Notes: generated by a model from the letters alone, not told the origin. A DNA stretch of 64,000 nucleotides from Atopsyche davidsoni (GCA_022113835.1 JAILWY010000007.1:935001-999000), one strand, 5' to 3'; counted from the stretch's first letter, positions 33,406 to 44,814 are shown. Numbers and translations are program-made.

Positions 33406-35990
33406 CAGAAGAAATAGTTCAGATTACAATAAACTTATTTAAGCGATTTCTAAATGGTACACCCCCCTGAGCCTGCAGAGGGATGAACGGGTGCCTGGGG
33501 TAGTCGAGGCCGGGGGCTAAATATCCAATAATGGCCTAGTGGGGATTAGAACCGGTATTGCTCGGCTGGCCTGAGAAGTGAGCATAAGTCAAAATCGATA
33601 ATTCTGTATTACAGCTTTTTGGGTTACGCGGCTGCGGCTTGAGGCTTATGAGATTACCACTTTCTTGCTATTAGTAATAATTGGTACGAAATAAATAAAA
33701 ATAACACAAATACAAGTGTTGGGATATATTAATATTTTGTATTGATGCATATTTTCAAACTTGATAGTGTTCAATGTGTTACTGATGATGGCCTGTTTTA
33801 ACAGGAGTTAAACGGGAAAGTCTTGACCATAAGTCCCGAATCTCAAATTATGGATATTATTCTCACTTCTATATGTATAAATAGAGTCTGTAAATACTCA
33901 ATAATGTGGTTATTTTGTCATTTGCTCTTAGCATTTTAAATGCTGCATACACAAATAAATTTTAAAATCGTTAGAAAATCAATGAATTTTTTTCTCTATA
34001 CGCTTAGTTTGCACACAAAAATACAGCTATTAATACCAAATCATCTTGTAGCAGAATATTTAGTTTAGTTGCTCGCAAATTATAGAGTATAAGTTTTAAA
34101 TCCGAGTGAAGCAACTTAAGTTTTTAAAAAAAAAACTCTCTCCTAAAGTATCTTTGTAGCCAACTAAGCTGCTGCGGCAGATAAATCAAAATAGGTTTTT
34201 TTTTAACTGTTTTATCAAAGGCATATTTTAGTTTAATTTAAGTTAAGTTTATTCGTTAATACCAATCTAATTGACTACCAACTTGCAAGCAATAAATTAT
34301 TATTGCCAAACGGGCTTTTTGTATTGTATTATCTCCTCACAATGTGTTTCTCCCCTAATCAATTTCCCGGGTGTTTATTCCACAAGGGATGCACCTCGAG
34401 AGGCCGATAACTACCCTTAATTCTCACAAATGCCGCAGGGGATGATTTAATGAACGTGGAATAGATTCATATATCTAATACCACACTCGTTCGTGAGACT
34501 ATTTTTATTATTCTGCAATAACGATTGCATTCGCATGCCTGGGGTTGGTTTTAATATATAGTTTTCAAACCAATTATAATATAAAATCAAAGACTAAAAA
34601 ATTTACTGATAATTTGTGATGAAGTGTTTATCGTCAAGTTTTTTTAAAATATTATTTCATAATAAGCATTGCTTTCTTTAAAATATAGTTTAAAAACACA
34701 AGCAAATTTTTTTTACATGAAAAAAAACGTTTAAATTATATATAATACACTTTCAGTGGTATTTTTGATAATAGTTACTATATAGTGTGATTATTTTCTA
34801 TAAAAATTAATATAATCATATTTTTTCTTGCTTTATTATCAATAATACTGATTTTTGTTCTTAATGTAAGATTAAAATTGAATTTATGGTAGAAGTTAAA
34901 TATCTATAAATTAGAATGAAATCTTTAATGTTTTTCACAATACATTTTCATATTTCTAGTATTAACTATATTGTTGGCCTTTAGATACGTGGCAGTAAGT
35001 GTTTGTTATTGTAATATTTTTTATCTGTTCAAACAAATTAATTTTCATCTTTGAATTGCCTTTAATAAAGTCGTCATTTGGTCGATCATTTGTACAAACA
35101 GAGAGTGCAACAACAGACTGAAAAGCGACCTGCAATTTATTGGCATTGCACATTTATGTTTGCAATCTCACTTTGGATATCTTTAAATATATGAAGTCAA
35201 ATTTCAATATTAGTTTTAGGGTAAACTATTCATAGATAGGAACAGGTTGTGTTTGGGACAGGTTGCTGAAGTTTTTTTTCAATCAAGACTTGATGTCTTA
35301 ATCATTTGACTATAGTGGTCTTAATAAATAATAATATTTTAATCATGCAGTAAATGAATTGGTTTCTTGGTCGCAGCTCATTTTGCAAAACCTACATGCG
35401 AGTTATTGTTTTATCAATATTATGATATCAGTTTCTTGTATGAGTCGTTAGATTTTCACTTAAAACAAGTAAGTTTTATTTCAATAATGTGTGATTGTTT
35501 TTGTTAATCAACTATATAACAACATCTATAATATTTTTTGTAAATAACAGTCAGTAATTTTTATAATTACCAAATTGTTTCAAGATTTTTAAAGGTGTAG
35601 TAGCATTTTATACATTTGCTTTTATGTCTAATTAAACACGTGCAAATAAATGTTGCATCTGCTTATAGGAATGCGTTGTAATAAGTCACTTTGCGAATTT
35701 TATTTTATTTTATTACATTAAAGCCAATCAACGAAGCACATCACTCACATAAAATCAACTTTTCACAAACAACTGTTCAAATAACCCGACAACTTACCTG
35801 CTCAGGTGTGTAGTGCCGGCCGTAAACAAAATTTTCAAATTATTATTCGAGTTAAGTTTATTAACACACTATTCGGTTAGAGTAGGAGACGTGCAGAATT
35901 TAATTTATTTTTTTATATCTCTATCATAATTTTGAAAGAATTGAAATTATCCCATCCCATTATCAGTTAGAAGTGGACTCATCAGTTAAT
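33406..35990. other. Gene-free stretch
   Basis: A GC-rich patch at 33460-33590, a hammerhead-like motif at 33782-33815, a more complex block at 34340-34450 (with CACCTCGAGAGGCCGATAAC), otherwise extremely AT-rich. No exon recognised. Confidence 0.5.
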
Positions 35991-35994
35991 AAAT

Positions 35995-36495
35995 GGTGTC
36001 CAAACAGAGTATCGGGTATTTGTTAGTTCAGTGAAACAAAAACTACTAGTAATCAAGTATTTTTTTTTATTATTGATTATAAGAATACAAAACGGAAAAT
36101 TATTTCAAAAAGATGATATTATCCAAATAGTGACCGTTACGCTGCTGGCACTCTTCTAATCTGGAACAAAGATTGCTGATAACACGCTGACACATAGCCC
36201 TCAATATTGCTGCCATTTCTGACCTGATGTTTTGTTCATCGTATTATTCTCATAAACCCTACTTTTAAGGTATCCCCATACGAAATAGTCAAGAGGGCTA
36301 AGGTCGGGGCTTCTGGGAGGCCAGTTGGTGTTACCTCTACGTGAAATGACCTTATTAGGGAATAATTCGTTAGCAGCTTCGATTGATTGATTGGATGTAT
36401 GGCAAGTGTGGAACCACGTTCTTGAGTTGAAACAAAAACAAAAATTTTCACAAAACGCTCACTAAAACAAATACGCGATACTCTTTTTGGACACC
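35995..36495 (-). mobile_element. Internally deleted Tc1/mariner-type element
   Basis: The terminal inverted repeats 35995-36024 and 36466-36495 match at 28 of 30 positions, starting GGTGTCCAAA. The interior carries the end of a transposase gene on the - strand. At about 0.5 kb it is far shorter than an autonomous copy. Confidence 0.88.
36100..36440 (-). pseudogene. Tc1/mariner-superfamily transposase C-terminal remnant
   Basis: On the - strand, ANELFPNKVISRRGNTNW leads into PPRSPDLSPLDYFVWGYLKS, the third-Asp motif of the IS630/Tc1/mariner transposases. After a frameshift comes MAAILRAMCQRVISNLC to HYLDNIIFLK and a stop at 36100-36102. The second-Asp motif is recognisable but mutated (GSTLAIHTSN-like remains near 36400-36440, frameshifted). 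If restored by alignment, spacing to the third Asp looks longer than in classical mariner, perhaps the DD41D type. Dead gene. Confidence 0.8.
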
Positions 36496-36497
36496 CT

Positions 36498-37384
36498 ATA
36501 TTTGCATTCTTTTTTGTAAAAAAATTCATTCAATAATAGGTTTATCAAATCACGTAAAAGCAATTAACCATCGTTGAACAAGAAATTCGTATCCAAATTA
36601 AATAACACAGAACATAAAAATCACCCTCGAAGAACGTGCATCGAAATTATCATAATTTGGTGTTTTTTTTTTACAAATTGTAACGAATATCCCGGCGGGT
36701 CGGGGCACGCGGCGCCCCCCGCGGAGGCACCCTCGCAGGGGTGCCCCCCCCCCCATAAACCCCCCTCGAGCCCCCCATGACCCCCCCCATGAGCCCCCCG
36801 GCCTTCCACTCGCTCCTAAATAATTAATACCACATTCGACACTGTGCCAAACGCGCATAATACAACCCTTTCAATAATTAATGGCGTGTTTTATTTGATT
36901 ACTTTCCTGATATTTTTGAACGCAGTTTTTATCTTCCCCTTTTTTTGTGTATACGTATGTTTAGAAGGCTTCATTTTGATTAATTGGATTGACTTTTCAG
37001 ATTACATTGCAGCATACTTATTTTAAACTTACAAGCAATTTTGCCCTATAAAAGTATCTTCAGACTTATAATCATAAAAGTAAAATTTTTTTTTTTAAAA
37101 AATACGTATTAGTAAAAACGTTTTGTTAGCAATTCTACTCCCCTCCTTTTTTTGTAATGTTTTTTTTTATTACTCGAACCTATGGACACATGGTTAATAA
37201 TCAAGTGGACTAGTCGTTAGGTGACGAATCAGTTTTTTTTTTTAAATTGGGTGCAAATGGCATGGTGATGAAGATGCTGACGATTGCGATCACAAAAACA
37301 TATATATCAATATATAGACACAATAATAAAATGTATGTAATAAAGCGTGCCGTATAAATTGGCTGTTTCGATAAAGTAAAATAT
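36498..37384. other. Gene-free stretch with a C-rich block
   Basis: 36705-36805 is a long C-rich run (CCCCCC repeats), and frames through it are low-complexity. Otherwise AT-rich with nothing recognised. Confidence 0.5.
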
Positions 37385-37500
37385 AATCTTGTTGAGGGAC
37401 AAGGCATTTGAATGGTGAGGATCCATTATTATAATTATAATCATAATCATGATGTTTTGTCTTCACTTTTGAGTTTATTGAAATAAATTTTAATATATCT
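37385..37500 (-). repeat. H2 repeat copy, partial
   Basis: CTTGTTGAGGGACAAGGCAT, GATCCATTATTATAATTATA and GTCTTCACTTTTGAGTTTAT match the H2 copies at 14255-14400 and 44880-44980 in reverse order. The hammerhead-like part is absent. Confidence 0.65.
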
Positions 37501-38333
37501 CAAAAGCTCGAGATAGAGACTAACAAATGCATTTGCTTTTAAGACTATTATTACATATAACCTAATATTTATAGAAATTTGGATATTCCTAGAACTTATG
37601 AAGGCTTGCTGTTTTAACGTTTGGTATTTTTAACAAAATACTTTTGTTATTTTTCCACAAACATGTTGAAAAAAACATAAAATTATTATTTTTGAAACAC
37701 GCCAATTTTAGTGGTTCAGCTATTGCGTGACGATACTGCATGGACACCCTGTATATTTGTATTTTTACCATAAGCAGTTATAATGCACCGAATTCCGCTC
37801 TCTCACGCAATAAAAGCATCCATAATGCATAATCAAATAAAATCTTTCCACACTTTAGACAATGTCACCAGCCATTAATCCGAGCGCACCCGGAGACGCG
37901 TTATTAGATTACATGTGTTCCGTGGGGGTGGGAGGAGGGGGTGGCTGGGGGTTGGGTTAGGTTAGCCCCCCCCTCCCCCTCCCTCTCCCCCACCCCCTTG
38001 AAACGATTTGAATTTGGAACGTAGCGAGCGGCGCGCGTTCCATATTTGTATCTTCCCGCCCGAGCGGAGAATGGCGTTGCGCAGCCATTATCCGAAGGGG
38101 ATGTCGCCAATTGTAGTTTTTTTTTTTTTTTTAAAAACACTTGTATTATATATATAAAAAACTCAAAATCGCAGCGCACCGGTATTTCTAATAAATAAAC
38201 AAGACAGAATAGAATGTTTCGACTCCGGTACTGGGATCGATTTCGAGTGGATCTCCAGCGTTCATTTTCATTCCTTGCGAACGGATTTTGTACCGGAGCC
38301 GAAAGGTTGAATAATCAAAATTTCACATAGAAA
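37501..38333. other. Gene-free stretch with paired G-rich and C-rich tracts
   Basis: 37921-37999 holds a G-rich tract followed directly by its approximate inverted C-rich partner around GGTTAGGTTAG. A run of about 18 T lies at 38115-38132. Nothing else recognised. Confidence 0.55.
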
Positions 38334-38984
38334 GTCTTCATCAAGTGCCTCTCTTCAGGTTGGCGACCATTTCACTGAGCATATACTCGTGTTTTAAGCG
38401 GAAAATAGTGTAGTGGGTCCTTCTAGACCGCATACCAAAATGAAAAGTCTGCGTATTGGTGCTGCCCAATAGCATTGTTATAAACCATTTTCTGAGAAAC
38501 CTCTAACGCATAGGTTCCCAATACTATTTTGTCCCGTCGACCCCTTGTCGAGTTTTCCTGTTTTTCGTAGACCCCTGCCTTGCTAATATTGAATTTTTAT
38601 AAAATTCATCAACTCCAAACATATTTTTGACATCTGGGTGCGCCATATTTTATGTCGTGATGTAAACATTGAATATCTTTGACATTTATAAACCGATTGA
38701 TTTGAGTAAACATGTTTTGAAACACTAATTCAGTACAATTTTAACCTAAAACAACGCGCCGAAATAGTGACGCTGTACATTGAAAATAGTCGTTCAGTTG
38801 TGTTAACTCAACGTGCATATCGTCGAAAATTTCGTGGCCAACAAGGCCAATGGGTTGTAGACCCCCAATTTAATTTTTCGCTGTCATCGACCCCTTGCAA
38901 GGCAGAATCGATACCTGGGGGTCGATATTGAGAACCTCAGCTCTAACGTTTAAATCAGATACTCCTTCTGCAGCAAGCTAAGTA
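38334..38984 (+). repeat. R-family interspersed repeat, copy 5, split by a hAT element
   Basis: The first part (38334-38508) and second part (38941-38984) are R-family sequence: CACTGAGCATATACTCGTG, GCTGCCCAATAGCATTGTTA, then CAGATACTCCTTCTGCAGCA. Excising 38509-38940 plus one TSD copy restores the normal order. Confidence 0.8.
38509..38940. mobile_element. Non-autonomous hAT element (432 bp) with perfect 8-bp TSD
   Basis: The TSD CTCTAACG is present at 38501-38508 and 38941-38948. The ends are CATAGGTTCCCAATACT and, reverse complemented, CTGAGGTTCTCAATATC (12 of 17 identical). Sub-terminal GTCGACCCCTTG and ATCGACCCCTTG also recur. GGTTCTCAA-type ends and an 8-bp TSD are hAT hallmarks, and the ends look Buster/SPIN-like. 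No transposase frame. Confidence 0.88.
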
Positions 38985-39456
38985 ATCATCTTTACGTATT
39001 TAATGTTCACTCAGATATCGTCAACTGTTTTCGGCTACTTATTGCGTGTACATACTATTATCGGTTTGAATATTTAATCCGAGGCTTAAATTTAAAAAAG
39101 CCTAGTTTTTAGAGCGCTGGGCTCCCCGCGGGCTGTGCGGTTAATTCTCGCAAGCCTTGGTTAGCTAACTGCCCGCTAATCCACAAACAGCGAATTATCT
39201 CACTTTGCGCAGCGGCTCGGAAACCGCCGGTCGGGCACGCGCGCCGCCTCGGCCTTCCCGGAGGCTGCACTCCAGGGGCGCGCAACCATTCTCAAAAGCT
39301 TTATTTTAAATTCAACGTGAATTTAATTTACCCAAATGCTAAATCAAATAGACTTTATAAATAATATCCAGATCACGGATTAAATGCTTCACTCGTTACA
39401 GTATTGCAAGTCACGCAATATTTTATTTGCATGAGTTTTTATTTTTTATTTAAATA

Positions 39457-39569
39457 GGTTTGGTACCTTGCTTGTTGTGTACAAGGTTTGTCATCACAAT
39501 TTGGGGAAATTTTCCAAACTATCGAAATTGTGCTATATATGGGAGTGACTAAAGCTACACCCCCTGGTT
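39457..39569 (+). repeat. T-family repeat, copy 1
   Basis: GTACAAGGTTTGTCATCACA, AATTTTCCAAACTATCGAAA, TGTGCTATATATGG and AGCTACACCCCCTGGTTTAT appear in inverted order at 60535-60650. Only two copies are visible, and the class is unknown. Confidence 0.75.
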
Positions 39570-39589
39570 TATCTTCTTTATGGCATGAG

Positions 39590-39735
39590 TACTTTGGTTC
39601 ATATATAGGATATGATTATTAAAGATTCTCGCTAAGTTGCAGTGGCTCGTTAGCATAATGGATAATGCACCGGCCATGTTAGCTTAGGAATCTGGGTTTT
39701 TGAATCCCGCACAAGTCGCGATGATATTTTCAATG
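39590..39735 (+). repeat. Diverged S-like tRNA-derived unit
   Basis: GTGGCTCGTTAGCATAATGG contains a perfect A-box (TAGCATAATGG). CACCGGCCATGTTAGC follows, then a T-arm broken by extra T residues (CTGGGTTTTTGAATCCCG). The downstream GCGATGATATTTTC matches the S family. It looks like an older or sister lineage. Confidence 0.6.
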
Positions 39736-40386
39736 TGTGAATAATTACCTTAACACTAACCTGAAGTAATATTTTAGCATTCATTATTGAGTTGCATTGC
39801 AAATAAGGCAATATCCATAAAATAGTAATTTCTTATTTATTTGTGCCATAAATATAATTCATTAATGCAAATCTGCGTCGTATTTGATCCATATCATGTT
39901 TCTTTGTAGTTTCATGCGTAGATTTCAAGATGACTCCCTAGCCAACAGACAAACCTAGCTGGTAAACAAATCCTGCCTTATAAATATGAGTTTTATTTAT
40001 TAGTCTAAAAAGATCAATAGTACTCAACGGTAATAATAATTGTACCCGAAATTGCCACAATAACAGACAATTTAAAAGTAATGAACATGAAATGTAACTG
40101 TTGGCAATTAGTTTTTTTAGAATATAATGAATAATTATAGTAAAAAGGTGTGCCCCCCGCACGTGGCGGCCACGCGCCGCCGCTGGGTGCCCCCCTCCAC
40201 CCCCTCTCTCCCCCCCTCCACCCGCCGTCGCTCGCTCTATGGGAATCCTCATTAGCGGCGCGTGGTCCGGTCCGCTCACTTGTTATGTTGCAGTTGATAT
40301 CCTATATCACTTGCGAAAATTTAAATCAGTCATATATATATAAATATATATATATACCTATATATATATACCTATATATATATATA
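39736..40386. other. Gene-free stretch ending in TA repeats
   Basis: A GC-rich, C-run-bearing block at 40150-40270, then (TA)n with CCTATA interruptions up to the Helitron start. An open frame of 113 codons on the - strand here has glycine-rich low complexity and no known similarity. Confidence 0.5.
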
Positions 40387-42013
40387 TCTATATATATAAA
40401 ACACTAAAAATGTTTGTTAGTCCGCTATAGGCTTTGAAACCGTACGACCGACGAGCCCCACACCGTGTTTATTTGAAAGCCAAAAATACCGAGAGTAATC
40501 TAGACCACTAAAATTATAAAAATTGATTATCAAATTTGGTTTATTCAATTAAGAAAAATCCCATACAAAAGTTTCCAATTCATAAAAGGAACTGACATTT
40601 TCGCGTATTGCATATACTCGAAAATGTCTTGAAGCTGGCTGCCTGCATGGCTACCAATCGAGAAATACTGATATTGATGTTTGTAAATATTAGAATGAAC
40701 TTGCCGTTACAGGCTGCCGAACTTACGGAACAGAATTAGGTCGATTTTTGATATTTTCCATACAAAAATTTTCAACATCTGTAAAGTGGACATCGTTCCT
40801 CGCAAAAAATTGAAAAAAGAACATTGTGAAGATCGCGCGGACAGATCGTACGGACTTTCAAAACTAAATCACTATCTGTCATTCACAACGTGTTTTATCA
40901 TAATGAGTTTGTCTGTTTATATATGGGAAAAAAATTATTATACGAAAATATTCGTATTACAAGTTTCGTCTATTGAAAAAATTATTCCAACTCAAATCGA
41001 CATCGATCTTATATCTGCTGAACACCCCAATCAACGTGAAGATCTGATACTTTTTGACGTTGTTTGTAAGAACATCACGGCCCATGCGGAGTGTTGCATA
41101 TGAATTCGCCTCGCATAAAAGACGGCAAATGCACGAAAAGATATCCACGCGATTTGATCGATGAAACTCAAACTGGTCTACGAAAGCCAGAAGATGGAGG
41201 ATACACCACCACCATTAAATTAAGAAACGTCGATATTGACATTGATAATATATGGATTGTTCCATACAGTCCAATACTGTAAAAAACATTTCAATCATAT
41301 ATCAATGTGGAACACTGCAACTCCGTGAAATTCATATGCAAGGACATATGCAAATATGTTAACAAAGGCATATGGCAGTGTTTGAGCTTTCAAATCGAAA
41401 CTATGAAATCACTCAATTTCAGATGGGTCGCAGTAATGAAGCTGTCTGGCGAATTCTTGGTTTCAGTATTCACGAACGATATCCAACTGTTCAATCCAAT
41501 CTTGCTGTTCATTTAGAAAACGATCAACGTGTTTATTTTACTGAAAAAAAATGTCGAAGAACGAGGAGCACATCTACAATAATTTTGCGAAAACATTGCT
41601 GCATAATGAAGTTCCAAAAGAGATTTTTAACTCTTTGGAACCATCTGGAATGCCACCACACATCTTAACTTTAAAAGTTGGTTCACCATAGATGCTCATT
41701 CGCAACTTAGATCCACCTAAATTGTGCTGTTGTGATAACTATCAACAAGGCTCATGGCCAATCGCTAAGTATTGCTGGTTTGAACATAGAAAATTCCTGT
41801 TTTTCGCAAAATTCCTGTTATGTTGCGTTTAGAGTTGGAACGCCAAAAAAAAAATTTTATGTTTACACACCTACCGAAAAAACTCAATATGTCCGCTAGC
41901 ATTAAGATAAAAAGTCAATAAATAAACAAAATTTCCTTTTTTTTTTTTCGAACAAATAAAAAAAGTATTTTATTTCTTTATTTAGCGCAGTAGAACGCGC
42001 CGGGTATCCGCTA

Positions 42014-42014
<1 letters not shown>
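40387..42014 (+). mobile_element. Helitron with decayed coding remnants (about 1.6 kb)
   Basis: The 5' end TCTATATATATAAAACAC and 3' end GGTATCCGCTAG sit between A and T inside (TA)n DNA, as Helitrons require. A short GCGC...GCGC hairpin precedes the CTAG end. Autonomous Helitrons are usually several kb, so most of the Rep/helicase gene is deleted. What is left is described under the pseudogene at 40950-41890. Confidence 0.88.
40950..41890 (+). pseudogene. Helitron Rep/helicase polyprotein remnant
   Basis: Pieces in order are: ISAEHPNQREDLILFDVV and NSPRIKDGKCTKRYPRDL; IDNIWIVPYSPIL then stop then VEHCNSVKF to DICKYVNKG (the region after the Rep domain); NEAVWRILGFSIHERYPTVQ to NLAVHLENDQRVYF; then, after a large deletion, EVPKEIFNSLEPSGMPPHIL then LKVGSP, a stop, and MLIRNLDPPKLC. 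It ends with a PIF1-type helicase tail resembling AHGQSLSIAGL. Most helicase motifs, including the ATP-binding loop, are lost. At least two stops and several frameshifts make it non-functional. Confidence 0.88.
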
Positions 42015-42095
<81 letters not shown>

Positions 42096-42111
42096 TTTTA
42101 TATATATATAA
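42015..42111. repeat. (TA)n microsatellite
   Basis: Continuous TA units interrupted once by CTTTTA. This is the right half of the array in which the Helitron inserted. Confidence 0.95.
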
Positions 42112-42315
42112 TTTTCAGCAGAGAGTACTCGGTGGACCTCCATTTTAATATTTTACTTTCAATACTTTTGTGATTTTTATCCGCATGTTTAAATTTATAA
42201 AATTATACATGCGTATAATATATAAAACCGACTTATAATGTGCATCCAAAAACTACTCGACGTGTTATTTTAATGGTATCTTGTAAGAATTTTAACTTAT
42301 TTTTAAAGGGAAGAC

Positions 42316-42470
42316 TTAATAGTGTGTTCTAATGATAAAAGTAACATTGTATTCTTTCTTCACTTTGAATTTATTATATTTTTTGCATGACTAGTTTCGA
42401 CCAAATAGACTAGGTCATCATCAGATGCATAACTAGGTTTAGTTATGCATCTGAGTTTACCAATCAAATA
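42316..42470 (-). repeat. H2 repeat copy with hammerhead-like core and 14-bp hairpin
   Basis: Read on the - strand: a perfect 14-bp hairpin (arms 42422-42435 and 42440-42453, loop GGTT), then CTGATGA (42424-42418), T, GACC, nine bases, GGTC-like partner, GAAAC (42398-42394). The rest of the H2 block follows: AATTCAAAGTGAAG, TTACTTTTATCATTA. The order helix, CTGATGA, helix, GAAAC resembles a hammerhead ribozyme, but I cannot place a canonical cleavage triplet. Confidence 0.6.
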
Positions 42471-44281
42471 ACCTTGTCGCTCAACATTTATGTTATATAT
42501 ATATTTTTTAAATAAAATTTGTTTCTCAATCGAGAAATCTTTGGAACTCTTTTGTAAAAGGTTATAACCGAAATGTCTTTGAACAAAAAGGCAATTCCAT
42601 AAACATCCAATGAAGATCGTCAATCAATATCGTTTGCGCATTCCCGTGCCCGTATCGACAGCTTTACTGCCAATATGCCGTCTAGTTACTTATCTCTCGG
42701 TCACTCCCTTCTCGCAAACCGCATTATAAGATCTCATCGTATAAATCACACGCCCACGAGCTGTTTCGCAGTAAATTATCGCAATTGACCTCTGAAGGCC
42801 TCGCAGCAGTAGATTTAATTACACAGGGATGACTGTGACAACCCCTCCCTCCGCTCTTAGGCGAATAGCTCATTAAGACCCGCTTCTGTTCTATCACGGC
42901 TTTACTAGATCTTGTCAATGAATAAGTAATTGAGCCTTGCTAGTTTAAGTTGTCTGCCCACAGTGCGACACAACCGAACTGCGACAAGCCAATGTAAAAA
43001 GCATCTGAAATAAGAGGACTGGCTCTCACTTCAAACAGGAAATTCGTAATATTCAATATAATCTTCAATTATATAATAGAGATAGAGACAAAAATCTATG
43101 GCTTCAATATATCCCTATTCAATTTAATATAATGCAATAGTATTGCTTGTGCCTTACTTGACAATTCACTGTGTATTAAAAATATAAAAAAACTGCAAAC
43201 GTCTTGAGGAATACCTACGAAAATATAAATAAATTTTCGATAGTTTTTTTCTCTTCGTTTCACGTGTGAAATAACTACTATAAACATAGTGTATACTCAA
43301 GATTCCTTGACCCACTAGTAGTACTCACACTTGGATATAATTTGATTGTTTACAAAGTACTTAGAGATTCGAGTTCGGTTCACCTGTTCCTTTACAAGGT
43401 AATATCAACTTCCCACCATACAATTAGTCTCGGTGCTTTGTAATTTTGAAACTTTGTCACTTTGTAACAATCACTTATGTTATTAGAGTAGGTAAGCACA
43501 CAATCTGAAGGCTATTATTTTTACTCTGCGTACTAAATAAAAAATGATAAGACCCGATCTAAACTACAGGAAACTATTAATATTTTTTTTATTGTAATTT
43601 TTAAAGCGACTTGCTTCGTCAATCACTGTCCAATAAGTTTGATGTTTTTGACTATGTAGGCATATTAGAGAAACTAATCGCATTTTTCCACAACACTCTT
43701 TAATTATTTAAGATGATTTTATTTAAGAGTATAACTATTTGATAGATGCTTCATTTTTGATGATGTGGTGAATCTTAGAAAAATTAAAAATAAAAAACGT
43801 AAATAATTTTTTTAAACTGATACACAAGCATCTAATGAATATGGGAGGTACTTTTATTAACAATGCGTATAAAAGTCTACAATAAAATCTCCGTTTCGGC
43901 TATCAATCCCTCTTTATAAAGATCGACTGGCAAACTAATTCGATTCCCTTCAGTTATGCCGCATTTAAATTCTCATACTCGGGGCTGTTTCTTGCCTTTG
44001 CCTGCGCCTCCGCAGGATGTCTCGGGCAGTAAATATCAATTCTGGGGACAGGGGGTGGAGAAAAAGTGGGGAGAGACCGAGGGGGATGGGGAGGGTTTCC
44101 CCCAAATTTAATAAAAATGGCGATACGGCCACAGAACTGCGGTTAAAGATAGCGCCATGTGACGTAAGTAGATTCCGAGATACAATGGAAGCCAGGCACT
44201 TTTTTTTATTGAATTTATCTTGATTTAACAAGATAGGCTCTAGGTCGAGTAAAACATTAAAGTGCTCAACGCAATGTTTTA
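42471..44281. other. Gene-free stretch with a candidate regulatory island
   Basis: 42625-42910 is compositionally complex (for example ACCTCTGAAGGCCTCGCAGC, then TTTAATTACACAGGG) and free of recognisable repeats. An M-family left end (GTGCGACACAACCGAACTGC) lies at 42963-42985. 44030-44170 is G-rich. The rest is AT-rich. Confidence 0.5.
42625..42910. promoter_or_regulatory. Candidate intronic regulatory island
   Basis: Unique, balanced-composition DNA inside the giant Vsx intron, containing AATTA-type homeodomain sites. Proposed only because neural homeobox introns often carry conserved enhancers. Nothing in the sequence proves function. Confidence 0.25.
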
Positions 44282-44295
44282 ATGTTATTGCTTAC

Positions 44296-44497
44296 TACTA
44301 TATACATATATAGAAGATGATTTAAAGAAACTCTCAGAAAAATATCATCGTGATTTGTGTGGGATGATATTTTTCTGAGAGTTTATTTAAATCGTCTTCT
44401 ATATATGAACTAATGTGCCTAATCATATTAGTAATAATATAATAAACCCGTAATGGGTAATAAATACGCATCTGATTGACCAATCCATAAAATAGAT
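44296..44497. mobile_element. S-family retroposon, short palindromic copy
   Basis: A perfect 14-bp TSD ATGTTATTGCTTAC lies at 44282-44295 and 44498-44511. Two inverted arms of about 47 bp (TATATAGAAGATGATTTAAA to ATCATC and its reverse, ending about 44410) meet at GTGATTTGTGTGGGAT. The tRNA-like unit is therefore almost entirely lost. The tail CCCGTAATGGGTAATAAATA is kept. Confidence 0.85.
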
Positions 44498-44814
44498 ATG
44501 TTATTGCTTACATTTATTGCACAAATATTTTTTTTTAATTCTTCGCCATCGAGTACTGAAAACATTTTTCAATTATTTAATGGTCTTAACACTCATTGCA
44601 GTTTAAGCGCATTCTTAGAGCTTTAACAGTTTTTTTGTGATTTATTCATGAGCTCAGAGGCTATAAATTTATTTTAGAATACAAATACATACAAGTGATG
44701 CACACGGCGTGATTTTCAATTATGTTAATTGATTAGTATAATAGGCGCCGAATCGGTGCATTAGGTTCTGGCGGCCCAACAGCAAACTTGATTAGATAAT
44801 ATGTATAATATTAT

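Noticed and set aside
39938..40279. 113-codon open frame on the - strand
   Set aside because: Gly-rich low-complexity start over a C-run tract, no recognisable domain.
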